Source of the DNA: Neolewinella persica DSM 23188
Lineage (GTDB): Bacteria; Bacteroidota; Bacteroidia; Chitinophagales; Saprospiraceae
DNA: 62,050 bases
Direction: 5' to 3'
Assembly: GCF_000373105.1 (NCBI RefSeq)
Contig: NZ_KB890424.1
Coordinates: forward strand, 17,147 to 79,196
The notes beneath the pieces were generated by a model. That model saw only the letters and a program-made list of their open reading frames with translations. It was not told where the DNA came from and ran no database searches. Of this stretch, positions 35,872 to 45,277 are shown piece by piece; position 1 is the stretch's first letter; every line of letters starts with the position of its first letter. Both the position numbers and the translations under genes were made by a program.

Positions 35872-36558
35872 TTGCGCATCCTAGCCATCATCCCCGCCCG
35901 GGCCGGCTCCCAACGCCTCCCCGGCAAAAACTGGCGACTCCTGGCTGGTCGGCCCCTGGCCGACTACGCCATGGCCGCCGCCAACGAAGCGGCCTTGCTC
36001 ACCGACATCGTCGTCAACTCCGACAGCGAGGAGGTGCTGGCCCTCGGACACGGCTACGCCAACTTCCACTGCATCCCGCGCCCCGCCGCCCTGAGTACTG
36101 AACGTTCCCCCGCCATCGATTACGTCACCCATACCCTCGCCTGCATGGAAGCGATGGGAAAACCCGCCTACGATGCCGTCGCCATCATCCAGCCGACGTC
36201 CCCGTTCACCCTCGCCGCAGACATCGACGCTACCGTCGCCCTACTCGCCGAATCCGGTGCAGATACGGCGGTGAGCATCACCGAAATTCCGCACGACCTC
36301 AACCCGCTGAAACTAAAAGTTCTCCGGGAAGAACGACTGGAACCTTATTTTGAGCCGGAAGCCGGACGAATGGCCGCCCACGATTTGCCAAAAGTCTACA
36401 TCCGAAACGGCGCTGTTTACGTCACCACCCTAGAAACCATTCGCAATGGCGAGATCATCGGCCCGGACTGCCGTGGATATTTAATGCCTCGTGAGCGTTC
36501 GGTCGACATCAACGACGCGTTTGACTGGCGGTTGGCGGAGTTCTTGTTGCTTGGGTGA
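35872..36558 (+). CDS. neuA: CMP-nonulosonate (acylneuraminate) cytidylyltransferase
   Basis: 228 residues with a TTG start at 35872 (MRILAIIPARAGSQRLPGKN), the CTP-binding signature of the family. QPTSPF and NGAVYVTTLETI with RSVDINDAFDWRLAEFLL at the C terminus are typical. It activates the nonulosonic acid made by NeuB as its CMP form for a glycosyltransferase. The neuB-neuC-neuA set is complete, although broken up by repeats and a passenger gene. Confidence 0.93.
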   Translation: MRILAIIPARAGSQRLPGKNWRLLAGRPLADYAMAAANEAALLTDIVVNSDSEEVLALGHGYANFHCIPRPAALSTERSPAIDYVTHTLACMEAMGKPAYDAVAIIQPTSPFTLAADIDATVALLAESGADTAVSITEIPHDLNPLKLKVLREERLEPYFEPEAGRMAAHDLPKVYIRNGAVYVTTLETIRNGEIIGPDCRGYLMPRERSVDINDAFDWRLAEFLLLG

Positions 36559-36630
36559 AAGGCGCGCCAAAAGCTAAACCAGAAAATCGGATGCCCGGAG
36601 CTGAAACTATCAATTTGTTAGTCCGCTTCA

Positions 36631-36776
36631 CGATTTATACATCGGAGGAGCTTGTAAGGCGGGACTTTGCCCGCTACTCGACGCCTCCGATGAAAATGCC
36701 TCTAAACGATTTCTCCTCCGAGGCGTTGAGCAAATCCGCGCAGCGGAGTTCGCGAACTCCTCGGAGGTGTAAATCG
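36631..36776. mobile_element. 146-bp MITE-like element at the 5' edge of a glycosyltransferase gene
   Basis: Ends are imperfect inverted repeats: CGATTTATACATCGGAGGAG at 36631-36650 and CTCCTCGGAGGTGTAAATCG at 36757-36776. An end of the same family is at 10616-10641. The right end provides the in-frame TAA (36770-36772) that closes the reading frame upstream of the next gene. Confidence 0.65.
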
Positions 36777-36844
36777 CAAAACCAAGAGAATCTACCAACA
36801 TCAGTAACCACCACCTAATCTACCTCGCCACCCACGGCTTCGCC

Positions 36845-38239
36845 GTGCGGATGATTTTCCAGACTGGCCTGCTCCGCCAGCTGACGGAACGCGGCGTATC
36901 CGTTTCAGTCGTTGTACCAGACGCCACGGATCCTAACATCGTTTCCCTGTGCGAACGCGATGGCGTACGGCCGCTGGAATATCCGGCACCTGACCAACCG
37001 GCACAACGGATATTAAAAAGCCTGCGGAAGTACGTCGTCGAAGACATCCGGAACAATCCTTGCTTGTGGGATAAGCATGAAGAGCTGAAACGGGCTGGGG
37101 GCTGGCGGAAAAAACTGACCGGCAGTTTGGGGCTTATCCTGAATGCTGTCGTTGTTTATGCACCCTGGCTTCGGCGTTTGTTTCTCCGCATGGAACAGCG
37201 GATTTTACTCCGCCCGCAAGCCATTGATTTTATTGAAAAACTTGCGCCTGATATCCTCGTATCTACTTACCCGGTCTCAGCTCCGGAACCGGAGTTGATG
37301 CTGGCTGCCCGGCACCTGAAGGTGAGGACCGTCCTGCACCTGCTGAGCTGGGATAACATTACAGCTAAAGGGCATTTCCAGGCCCTGGCCGATGATTATC
37401 TGGCCTGGGGACCGACGATGAAGGAGGAGTTGCAAACGTTTTATGCCGTGCCGGAGGCACGGATCACGGAATGTGGCGTTCCACACTTCGACCTCTATTT
37501 CAGGAAAGACGAACAACGGGTGGACAGCCCATTGCTGGAGAAACTTGAGGCAGAAAAGGAGCCCTATTTGTTTTTTGCCTTGTCAGCGTCGCGGTATGCC
37601 CCATGCGAAACGGCGATTCTGCAGCAATTATGTGCAGAAACGAAAGCAGGAGGACGCCTGGCCGGGGTTCGTATTGTTGCCCGGCCGCACCCCTCTGCGC
37701 TCTCCGGTTTGATGGAGGATACCAAGACACTTGATAAGCTTAAAGCGCTGGAAAAGGACGCTGGCCTACTGGTGAGCTATCCATTGATGGTGACCGGTAG
37801 CAAAATGAACTGGAGCGTTCGGGACTCGGATATGTACGAGTTGATCGCCCTGTTGCGTGGCGCGGCCGTCGTACTTAACAGTGGCTCTACGGTAGCCGTT
37901 GAGGCCCTTGCCTTGGGCCGGTCCATGGTCATTACCGCCTATGATGGGCCGGAAAAATTGCCTTATGACCGATCTGCCCGCCGCTTAATGGACTACCCGC
38001 ATTTGCGCAAATTGATGGCTGATGGTGGGGGTGAACGCACGAATAACCATGAAGAATTAATGGAGGTGTTGCGGGTATTGATGAAAGATCCAACGTACCA
38101 CCTGGCCCGGCGCCAACGGGCCTTGTATCGGCAAATCGGCGATCAGCAAGGGAACGCCACGGAGCAAGTTGCAGCAGCTTTACTGACTTTTTTAGCGAGG
38201 CCGCAGGTGCCCGGTCAGGTTGAAAGGAGCAAGGTTTGA
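36845..38239 (+). CDS. Putative GT-B glycosyltransferase of the surface-carbohydrate type
   Basis: 464 residues from the GTG at 36845 (ATG at 36851). The C-terminal half looks like a GT-B donor domain (VRIVARPHPSALSGLMED, then VVLNSGSTVAVEALALGRSM), as in CDP-glycerol or UDP-GlcNAc epimerase-like enzymes; the exact family is not recognised. The same frame stays open upstream to 36773 and encodes a plausible first beta strand, NHHLIYLATHGFAVRMIFQT, but has no ATG, GTG or TTG there. An ATC codon at 36800 would give a well-formed N terminus. A MITE-like element ends at 36776, so the original start may have been lost or altered. The 3' end overlaps the next start by 4 bp. Confidence 0.72.
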   Translation: MRMIFQTGLLRQLTERGVSVSVVVPDATDPNIVSLCERDGVRPLEYPAPDQPAQRILKSLRKYVVEDIRNNPCLWDKHEELKRAGGWRKKLTGSLGLILNAVVVYAPWLRRLFLRMEQRILLRPQAIDFIEKLAPDILVSTYPVSAPEPELMLAARHLKVRTVLHLLSWDNITAKGHFQALADDYLAWGPTMKEELQTFYAVPEARITECGVPHFDLYFRKDEQRVDSPLLEKLEAEKEPYLFFALSASRYAPCETAILQQLCAETKAGGRLAGVRIVARPHPSALSGLMEDTKTLDKLKALEKDAGLLVSYPLMVTGSKMNWSVRDSDMYELIALLRGAAVVLNSGSTVAVEALALGRSMVITAYDGPEKLPYDRSARRLMDYPHLRKLMADGGGERTNNHEELMEVLRVLMKDPTYHLARRQRALYRQIGDQQGNATEQVAAALLTFLARPQVPGQVERSKV

Positions 38240-39264
38240 GTGCGTCGTTTGCTCCCGCCATCCTCCTCCTGAACTTCAATGGTCTGGACGATACAATCGA
38301 ATGCCTGGAGAGCCTCCGGGCTGCCGATTTGGGCGCTTCGCCCGTTTTCTTACTCGACAATGGCAGTGCGCCTGGCAATGCCGATGGCCTGCGTGCCTGG
38401 AACGCCACTACCGGTTTTTTTGAGGTGGAGGAGCATGCTGACTTCGGGCTTACCGAACCGGGCGTCGCCCCGGCTTCGCCGGTGTGGAAGGATGCTTTGC
38501 TATCCTCTGCGGGGAACGTACTACTAATTAACCAGGCGAACCTCGGCTTCGCCGCCGGAAATAACCTGCTCACCCACCTGGCACTGGCGCGTGGCTTTAC
38601 GGAAGTCCTGTTGCTGAATAATGACACGACCGTTTCGCCTGGCTTTCTTACTGCCCTGGCTTCGGCCCGGCAAACGTACCCTACCGCCGTATTAATCCCC
38701 CAAATCCGGCTGTATCACCACCCCGATAAGCTTTGGAATTGTGGTGGCCAGCTCCGCTGGCCTGGCCGCAAGAAATACTTTTTTGAGGGTGCGCCCGTGT
38801 CAGCCATCGGGCAAACAACGGTTTTACCCGTTTCTTTCGTTACCGGTTGCGCACTGCTGTACCAACCCGCAGTATGCGGTTTACTGACGGAGCGATTTTT
38901 CTTCGGAGAGGAGGACATGGAGTTTAGCCTCCGTTTACGGCAACGTGGCATCCCCGCTTTCTGTATTATTCCTTCCGTCGTTTTTCACAAAGTAGGCAGT
39001 AGCCTGACCGATAATTACCGAAAAAGCGAGGTGTTTACCCTGAGGCGGCTGGTCAACCTTCGGCAAAATACCGGCCCGCTGACCCTGGCTTTCGCCTATC
39101 CACTTTACCTTGTTAGCCTCTTCCGCCTACTGATCTTTAGGTACGGACTTAGTCTTCGCAAGGCGTCTTCGATCGTCTTTCAAACCTGGCGCCGGTCGCT
39201 GCTGCTGGACACGGTCGGTAAAGCCTGGTGTGTTAATTACGTACGCAACGGCGCATTGACATGA
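38236..39264 (+). CDS. GT2-family glycosyltransferase (rhamnosyltransferase-like)
   Basis: 342 residues, TTG start overlapping the previous stop (TTGA). GT-A fold: LLNFNGLDDTIECLESLRA at the N terminus, NQANLGFAAGNNL, LLLNNDTTVSPGF in place of the DxD metal site, and FFFGEEDMEFSLRLRQRG as the catalytic-base region. This pattern is typical of rhamnosyl- and related inverting transferases. Hydrophobic stretch near the C terminus (LTLAFAYPLYLVSLFRLLIF). Tightly coupled to the neighbours on both sides. Confidence 0.9.
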   Translation: MSASFAPAILLLNFNGLDDTIECLESLRAADLGASPVFLLDNGSAPGNADGLRAWNATTGFFEVEEHADFGLTEPGVAPASPVWKDALLSSAGNVLLINQANLGFAAGNNLLTHLALARGFTEVLLLNNDTTVSPGFLTALASARQTYPTAVLIPQIRLYHHPDKLWNCGGQLRWPGRKKYFFEGAPVSAIGQTTVLPVSFVTGCALLYQPAVCGLLTERFFFGEEDMEFSLRLRQRGIPAFCIIPSVVFHKVGSSLTDNYRKSEVFTLRRLVNLRQNTGPLTLAFAYPLYLVSLFRLLIFRYGLSLRKASSIVFQTWRRSLLLDTVGKAWCVNYVRNGALT

Positions 39265-40397
39265 GATTACTCCTGACAGTACTCTTTTTCGGCATGGCCC
39301 TGACGCACATCATCAGCGTAGGCATGGTGAGGTATTTACCCGTGGTGGGCACCATGGTATTAATCTTTCTGCTTGGTAAGCACCTCTACTATGCGGAGAA
39401 CCGGGCCTGGTACACCATTGGCGGAGCGCTTATTCTGGTTGGCTCTATCTTCCCCAGTATACTGTACGGTGATGCGCTATCGTACGCTTACGCAGGCTTT
39501 GCGATTGTCAATTTCTTTCTCTATCCGATCTTTGAGCGTGTTCGATTGACGGACGTTCACTTGGGTATAATTTTCGTCTGTCTCTGTGTCACCATTATGC
39601 CTTTGGGGGTAGGCAACCGGGTCGTTTCTATTTATGACAACCCCAATAACTATAGCGCGGTGGTGTTTTCGACCATGTACTTTGGCATGCTCTTGTTTCG
39701 CGGCCGGCTGTTGCCCCAGATTCTGGTGTTCGCGTTCTTTGTCCTGTTGATCTTCCTGGCCGCGAGCCGGTCTATGCTTGGGGCAATATTGGTCTTTGGC
39801 TTGCTTTACTTCTCTCAGCAGTATGTGCTTAAAACTACCTTTCGAAAACTAATGGTCGTTGGCCTTGCCGTAATTGCCTTTGGCTATTACAGCCTGATCA
39901 CGGATGACCGGTTTAAGCTGATGGAAACCATCCAGTCCAATACGCTCAGCGATAAGAAAGAGCGGGGGCTTAGTCATCGCGATGAATTGTTTAACTACTC
40001 TGTGGAACTTAGCATGCGCCAGCCACAGGGGTACGGCCTTGGTATGTCCAACACCGCGCTCAAAGAGGCCTACGGCACCAGAATCAGCCCCCATAATACT
40101 TACCTGAAAATAATGGTGGAAGGAGGCTGGTTGGCCTTGTTCGGTTTTTGTGTGCTGATGTTTGGGTTTTTCCTGACGAGTACTTCCCCGCTGGCAACGT
40201 CCTTTCTTTTCGCGTTAATGATCCGGGGCTTTTTTGAGTCCTCCACGCCATTTACCGTTAGTTTTATCTCCGGGATGCTCATCATCCCGATGTTTCTGAA
40301 CGAATGGTCGGTAGACAGGGACCTTCGTCTGGTATTCAGGAAAGAAGACAACTCCCTCCCGGCAGATAACGCTGTTCCTATACCGTCTGAGCAATGA
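39261..40397 (+). CDS. O-antigen polymerase/ligase family membrane protein
   Basis: 378 residues, about 10 membrane helices. A periplasmic loop after the Arg-rich SHRDELFNYSVELSMRQPQ contains GYGLGMSNTALKEAYGTRIS and PHNTYLKIMVEGG, the Wzy_C/WaaL signature. It may polymerise a second repeat unit or ligate polymer to a lipid acceptor. ATG overlaps the upstream stop (ATGA) and the next ATG does the same at 40394, so the three genes are one coupled unit. High GC, in contrast to the polymerase at 20344. Confidence 0.87.
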   Translation: MRLLLTVLFFGMALTHIISVGMVRYLPVVGTMVLIFLLGKHLYYAENRAWYTIGGALILVGSIFPSILYGDALSYAYAGFAIVNFFLYPIFERVRLTDVHLGIIFVCLCVTIMPLGVGNRVVSIYDNPNNYSAVVFSTMYFGMLLFRGRLLPQILVFAFFVLLIFLAASRSMLGAILVFGLLYFSQQYVLKTTFRKLMVVGLAVIAFGYYSLITDDRFKLMETIQSNTLSDKKERGLSHRDELFNYSVELSMRQPQGYGLGMSNTALKEAYGTRISPHNTYLKIMVEGGWLALFGFCVLMFGFFLTSTSPLATSFLFALMIRGFFESSTPFTVSFISGMLIIPMFLNEWSVDRDLRLVFRKEDNSLPADNAVPIPSEQ

Positions 40398-41446
40398 AAG
40401 CACCCATCGTATTAATATCGATCTTTCGCGAGACCGTCATTGGGGGAATTGCGGTACATAGCAGCAACCTTTTTGAGCGAATGAAGGAGGAGGGCCTGCC
40501 CGTCGAAAAGGTGAATTTCGCAGAAATTTTTGTTCGGCCCGGTATCCTGAGTAAGCTCAGGATGGTCTTTAAAGTCGGTGGCCGACTCATGTCCCTTCGC
40601 CTAAGCGGTGCCAGGCTCTTTCACTTCCACGCTTCCAATCGGGCCGTATTGTTTTACCTGTACGCGCCGCTGGTGGCGCTGACGGGTGCACGAATCATGC
40701 TCTCCCTTCATTCAGGCTATGGTTATGATCGGTGGCTGGGAGAAAACAGGGCCTACCACCTGGCCAACCAGGTGTTTTTTCGCTTACTGGACAAACTGAT
40801 CTTTATGAACCCGGATGAGAGCGATAAAATCCGGGCCCGTTACCCATTCTTACAAGACAAGGTGGTAACCATCAACCCCTTCATTGCGCCACCCAAGGCG
40901 GCAATTCCCGCTTTGGATATTTCCTCCCCCAACCCCAAAAAATTCAAAATTGCGACCATCGGAGTTTGGATGCAGCGGTACAATGTGGAAGAGGCCATAC
41001 AAGCCGCCGTTCGGTTTAATGCCACTACTGGCGCACCGGTCCTGATGACCGTGCTGCTCTCTACCGTAATCATCGAACCTGCTTACCGGGAAAAACTGGA
41101 GGCCATCATTGCCCGCGCCCGGGAAACTATTGACGTGGTTGTCCTGGAAGATCAAAATAATATCCTTGATGTACTGGTCCGCCAGGACCTGTTCATTCGT
41201 GCTTCGATGTTAGACAGTTATGGCCTGTGCGTGGCAGAAAGCCTACTGGTAGGCACCCCCGTCATCGCTACTGACGTATGCCGCAGGTGTACCCATGCCA
41301 GGCTGTACCGCCAGGGAGATGAAATGGCGCTGGACCACCAGGTTCTGGAAGTATGGGATGCCCGCCACACCCCCCGAAAGCGTATGTTGGCGGAGGAGGA
41401 AGATAGCTTCTACGGTTACCTGAAAGCTTATGAAGCGTTGAACTGA
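40394..41446 (+). CDS. GT4-family glycosyltransferase
   Basis: 350 residues. GT-B with N-terminal ETVIGGIAVHSSNLFERM and SLHSGYGYDRW, and a C-terminal DSYGLCVAESLLVGTPVIATD that carries the donor-site acidic pair in DX7E form. Donor unknown. The ATG overlaps the polymerase/ligase stop by 4 bp. It ends the glycan-assembly operon; a hairpin follows. Confidence 0.86.
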   Translation: MKAPIVLISIFRETVIGGIAVHSSNLFERMKEEGLPVEKVNFAEIFVRPGILSKLRMVFKVGGRLMSLRLSGARLFHFHASNRAVLFYLYAPLVALTGARIMLSLHSGYGYDRWLGENRAYHLANQVFFRLLDKLIFMNPDESDKIRARYPFLQDKVVTINPFIAPPKAAIPALDISSPNPKKFKIATIGVWMQRYNVEEAIQAAVRFNATTGAPVLMTVLLSTVIIEPAYREKLEAIIARARETIDVVVLEDQNNILDVLVRQDLFIRASMLDSYGLCVAESLLVGTPVIATDVCRRCTHARLYRQGDEMALDHQVLEVWDARHTPRKRMLAEEEDSFYGYLKAYEALN

Positions 41447-41548
41447 TGCTGCGTACTTTAAAAAATGGAAAGAAATGATTGAGGCAGAATAAAATTTTTT
41501 ATCCGGGGCAAATCCGAACAGCTGTATGGTTACGTAGGTTGGACTAAG

Positions 41549-41577
41549 AGTCACGATCAGTGACTTTAATTAACCAA
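41549..41577 (+). terminator. Possible weak terminator
   Basis: AGTCAC and GTGACT (41549-41554, 41560-41565) form a short hairpin followed by TTAATTAACCAATTTTTTAA. The stem is short, so this is tentative. It lies between the glycosyltransferase operon and the giant secreted protein. Confidence 0.35.
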
Positions 41578-41602
41578 TTTTTTAATCATACACTAGAAAA
41601 TC

Positions 41603-44600
41603 ATGTCCCAACTTTACCTAAAGCGTTATTTGCTCACCGCTGTTTTTAGCTTACTGACGCTCACACTCCTTTTTTCCGCCCGCATCGTTGTCGTCTCCAC
41701 TGCCGACGCTGGCCCGGGAACCCTAAGAGAAGCCGTTGCTATGGCTGCTTCTGGCGACACCATTCGCTTCAATTCCAGGACACTTCGTCAAACAATCCAG
41801 TTACAGTCTGAAATTGTCATCGACAAGCCCCTGCGTATTCAGGGAAATGGCATTGGCTTAACCAACATAGACGGTGGTGGAACCACGCGTGCTTTTAATG
41901 TAAGTACAGAAGGATTTGTCTATATCGGTATTCTGAAAATAACGAACTGTGCCACTGATGGAAGCGGCGGTGCGGTTAAAAATGAGGCAGGTTCGCTGCA
42001 CCTTGATGGTGTCGAAATATCTTCCTCTTCCGCTTCTGGTGCCGAATTAGGCATGGGCGGCGGTGCCGTTCACAACGGCGGTGCACTTCTAATCACTAAT
42101 TCTACTTTCCGCGATAATACCGCGATCGAAGGTGCAGGAAGTGGTGGTGCTCTGCTCAATACGGCTGGTGGTTTTTCCATCACCAAAGTTAACTTCATCG
42201 GCAACCGCTCCAGCCGTGCTGGTGGCGCCATCGAAGATACTTCCGGCAGTGGACTTTCCCGTGTTAACCTGTGTACCATGACCGGTAACGATGCTGGTAC
42301 TTCCCCAGGAAATGGTGGAGCCATCCACATCACGGGTGGTTCTGATATGCGAATCGCTGGTGGAACGTATTCCAACAACACCGCAGCCCGCGAGGGTGGT
42401 GCGCTTTGGAACGGTTCCGGTGTCATGACGATCACCAAGGCGACCATCAACAATAATACCGCTTCAGGTCCTGCTGCCGACGATGGCGGCGGCGGCGTGT
42501 TCAACAACGGCGGCACTTTACGCATCTTTGAAGGAACGACCATTGCTGACAATGTAGCCGATGGTGCTGCCGGGTCTGGTGGTGGAGTCTTTAATGCAGT
42601 AGGCGGAACACTCCAGTTGGTGGGTGTGCAGGTCCTGCGCAACGAAGCAAACCGCGCAGGCGGTGGTATCGAAGATGCCTCCGGTGCCGGTTCCGTATTT
42701 TCCATTGCGGGAAGTAACATCGACTCCAACATCGTTAACACTTCCCCGGGTAACGGCGGAGGAATTCACATCGGATCTACCGGTAGCCTTTCTATTTTCG
42801 GCGGCACGGTAAATGGTAACCAGGCTGGCGCTGAAGGCGGCGGTATCTGGAACAATACCGGCAACCTGGTGGTCTCTGGTACCACGGTCGATGGCAACGT
42901 CGCAACCGGCGCAGCCGCTAACCAGGGTGGCGGTGGCCTCTTCCAAAATGAAGGTGGTGGTGCCATCACCGTGAAGGATAACGCGGTCATCTCTAACAAT
43001 AAAGCAACCGGCACCTCCGGCAGTGGCGGTGGTATCCTGGTGGATGTAGATGGAACGCTGACGATCCTGAATGCCACGATCTCCGGAAACGAAGCCAACC
43101 GCGCAGGTGGTGGTATCGAAGATGCTTCCGGCGGAGCGACCCAATTAACAATTACCAACGGTACGATCTCCGACAACGTCGTTTTTAATGCACCAGGCAA
43201 CGGCGGCGGCATCCACGTTGGTGGTGACGGTAACATCAGTTTCCGTAGCGGTACCGTTAGCGGTAACCAGGCCGGCGCCGAAGGCGGCGGTATCTGGATC
43301 GGTAGCGGCACACTGACCGTTGGTCAGAAAACCATTATCGATGGCAACTCCGCTGCGGGCAACGACCCCGACCAGGGTGGTGGTGGCCTTTACAGCAACG
43401 GCGGCGGTACCATGTTTATTCAGAACGATGTGGTCATCTCCAACAACTCAGCTACCGGTACTTCCGGCAGCGGCGGCGGTATCCTCAATAATACCGGGGC
43501 AACCTTACGTATCGATGGTGCCATTATCCGTAACAACAGCGCCAATCGTGCAGGTGGAGGCGTCGAAGATGTTTCCGGAGCCGGCTCCACTGTACTCATC
43601 ACGCAAAGTACCATCTCCGATAATACAGTTGGTACCGCTCCGGGTAATGGCGGCGGTGTCCACGTGAGTGGAGATGGTGATGTTACCATCTTATACAGCA
43701 ATGTTATGGACAATTCCGCCGGCAGCGAAGGTGGCGGCTTATGGAACAATACGGGTACGATGAGAGTCATCAAAACCAACGTTGAAGGCAACATCGCCCT
43801 GGGTGATGCTGGTGACAACGGAGGCGGTGGCCTTTTCAATAATGGCGGAACAATGAGCCTCGTGGAAGTTACCGTAGCAGACAATGATGCTACCGGAGCT
43901 TCCGGTTCGGGTGGTGGCCTTTTCTCTACCGGAGGAGCTGTCTCTGTGCTTAAGTCTGATTTCACGGGCAACAGCGCAAACCGCGCAGGTGGTGCCGTAG
44001 AGCAAATCGATGGTAGTTTCTCTTCTTCCAGTACTAACTACAGAAATAATACCGTTGGTTTTGCACCGGGCAACGGTGGTGCCTTCCACGTAACGGGCAA
44101 CACCAGTACCGTTAGATTTGCGAAAGGCGAAATCACCAATAACACCGCCGGCAATGAAGGCGGTGGTCTGTGGAACCAGGCGGGAACTACGATGACCGTC
44201 ACTGGCGTGTCCATCATGAACAACGCCGTTACGGGTAATGCTGCCGGAGACGGCGGTGGTGGTATCTTCAACAACGGAGGTATGATCACGGTAAGTAATT
44301 CTACCATTGCCCGCAATGCAGTTGATTCTCTGCTCACCGTTGGTGGTGGTATCTTCAATAAAGAAGGTGGTGACTTCACCCTGAATACTTCAACCGTTTC
44401 CGGCAACACCACCGGCGGTCTTGGCGGTGGTATCGCTAACGACGGAACCTTTACCCTGGTAAACAGCACCATTGCTTTCAATTCCGCCTTCGCCGGCGGT
44501 GGATTCTCCCAGGTAACACCCAGCGCAGGTCTGGAGATTTCAGGTACCATCATTTCCAACAATGACGCTACCGGAGATTTCTGGGAAGACTTCAGTGCAG

Positions 44601-45175
44601 GTGCCAATAGTTCGGTATCTCTTGGCTTCAACTTCATCGGTAACGATGACCAGGACAACTTCGTTGCTGTCGCTACTGACATCGAAGGAGGTAACGCTAA
44701 CCTGGCTGCTCTGGCAGACAATGGAGGTGCTACCATGACGCACGCCCTGACTTGTCCCAGCGACGCAGTAGATGCAGGCGACGCTGCCGACGTAAGCGCT
44801 GATCAGCGTGGGGAGGCCGTGTTTGGTGGTACCCGCGACATCGGCGCTTTCGAGCTCCAGTCCAATTGTGCTCCGTTCACCGGCGACGGTGGAACCGAAT
44901 TTAGCCTAACTAATGTTGTAGTCGGGCAAGATGCCGTTCGCCTCTTCCCGAACCCTACTGCTGAGCAGGCCGTCACGGTCAATCTTTCCGATGATTTCGC
45001 CGGTGAGGTCGTCCTTCGCCTCATCGATGGCAACGGACGGCAACGTGGTGTGCGCACCACCCGGGCCGGTAGCGCTTTCCGCTTCCCGCTTCAGGACCTG
45101 CCTAACGGAACCTACGTGCTCCAGGTAATTGATGGAGACAATGTCGTTTCGCGCCGCTTGGTTATCGCGCGCTAA
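41603..45175 (+). CDS. Giant secreted right-handed beta-helix protein with T9SS sorting domain
   Basis: 1190 residues. Signal peptide at the N terminus (RYLLTAVFSLLTLTLLFSA), then STADAGPGTLREAVAMAASG, the usual opening of choice-of-anchor beta-helix adhesins. Residues from about 110 to 1000 are right-handed beta-helix coils rich in Gly, Asn, Thr and Ser. A higher-order repeat of about 147 residues (440 bp) recurs five times; the coil word RAGGxxE lies at codons near 42215, 42654, 43100, 43547 and 43982. A C-terminal domain of about 85 residues begins VRLFPNPT and ends GTYVLQVIDGDNVVSRRLVI, the type A sorting domain of type IX secretion. Such proteins are surface adhesins or polysaccharide-binding/lyase-like fibres; which one is unknown. 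No catalytic site recognised. Confidence 0.9.
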   Translation: MSQLYLKRYLLTAVFSLLTLTLLFSARIVVVSTADAGPGTLREAVAMAASGDTIRFNSRTLRQTIQLQSEIVIDKPLRIQGNGIGLTNIDGGGTTRAFNVSTEGFVYIGILKITNCATDGSGGAVKNEAGSLHLDGVEISSSSASGAELGMGGGAVHNGGALLITNSTFRDNTAIEGAGSGGALLNTAGGFSITKVNFIGNRSSRAGGAIEDTSGSGLSRVNLCTMTGNDAGTSPGNGGAIHITGGSDMRIAGGTYSNNTAAREGGALWNGSGVMTITKATINNNTASGPAADDGGGGVFNNGGTLRIFEGTTIADNVADGAAGSGGGVFNAVGGTLQLVGVQVLRNEANRAGGGIEDASGAGSVFSIAGSNIDSNIVNTSPGNGGGIHIGSTGSLSIFGGTVNGNQAGAEGGGIWNNTGNLVVSGTTVDGNVATGAAANQGGGGLFQNEGGGAITVKDNAVISNNKATGTSGSGGGILVDVDGTLTILNATISGNEANRAGGGIEDASGGATQLTITNGTISDNVVFNAPGNGGGIHVGGDGNISFRSGTVSGNQAGAEGGGIWIGSGTLTVGQKTIIDGNSAAGNDPDQGGGGLYSNGGGTMFIQNDVVISNNSATGTSGSGGGILNNTGATLRIDGAIIRNNSANRAGGGVEDVSGAGSTVLITQSTISDNTVGTAPGNGGGVHVSGDGDVTILYSNVMDNSAGSEGGGLWNNTGTMRVIKTNVEGNIALGDAGDNGGGGLFNNGGTMSLVEVTVADNDATGASGSGGGLFSTGGAVSVLKSDFTGNSANRAGGAVEQIDGSFSSSSTNYRNNTVGFAPGNGGAFHVTGNTSTVRFAKGEITNNTAGNEGGGLWNQAGTTMTVTGVSIMNNAVTGNAAGDGGGGIFNNGGMITVSNSTIARNAVDSLLTVGGGIFNKEGGDFTLNTSTVSGNTTGGLGGGIANDGTFTLVNSTIAFNSAFAGGGFSQVTPSAGLEISGTIISNNDATGDFWEDFSAGANSSVSLGFNFIGNDDQDNFVAVATDIEGGNANLAALADNGGATMTHALTCPSDAVDAGDAADVSADQRGEAVFGGTRDIGAFELQSNCAPFTGDGGTEFSLTNVVVGQDAVRLFPNPTAEQAVTVNLSDDFAGEVVLRLIDGNGRQRGVRTTRAGSAFRFPLQDLPNGTYVLQVIDGDNVVSRRLVIAR

Positions 45176-45195
45176 CCCACAAGTTATTAGTTTTG

Positions 45196-45240
45196 CCATC
45201 GCCTCTTTCCTGCTCGCGGGAGAGAGGCGATGGTATTTTT
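45196..45240 (+). terminator. Rho-independent terminator
   Basis: CCATCGCCTCT at 45196-45206 pairs with AGAGGCGATGG at 45223-45233, followed by TATTTTT. It is placed 20 bp after the giant protein's stop codon. Confidence 0.8.
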
Positions 45241-45277
45241 GATAACAACATAGGTACAATAAATTGCGCTTAGGGCT

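Noticed and set aside
36555..36818. 88-codon frame after neuA
   Set aside because: It runs through the MITE-like element and has no homology that I recognise.
42070..44736. Long antisense frames across the beta-helix gene
   Set aside because: The Gly/Asn-rich repeat codons give Pro/Ala/Thr-rich antisense frames without stops. This is an artefact of composition.
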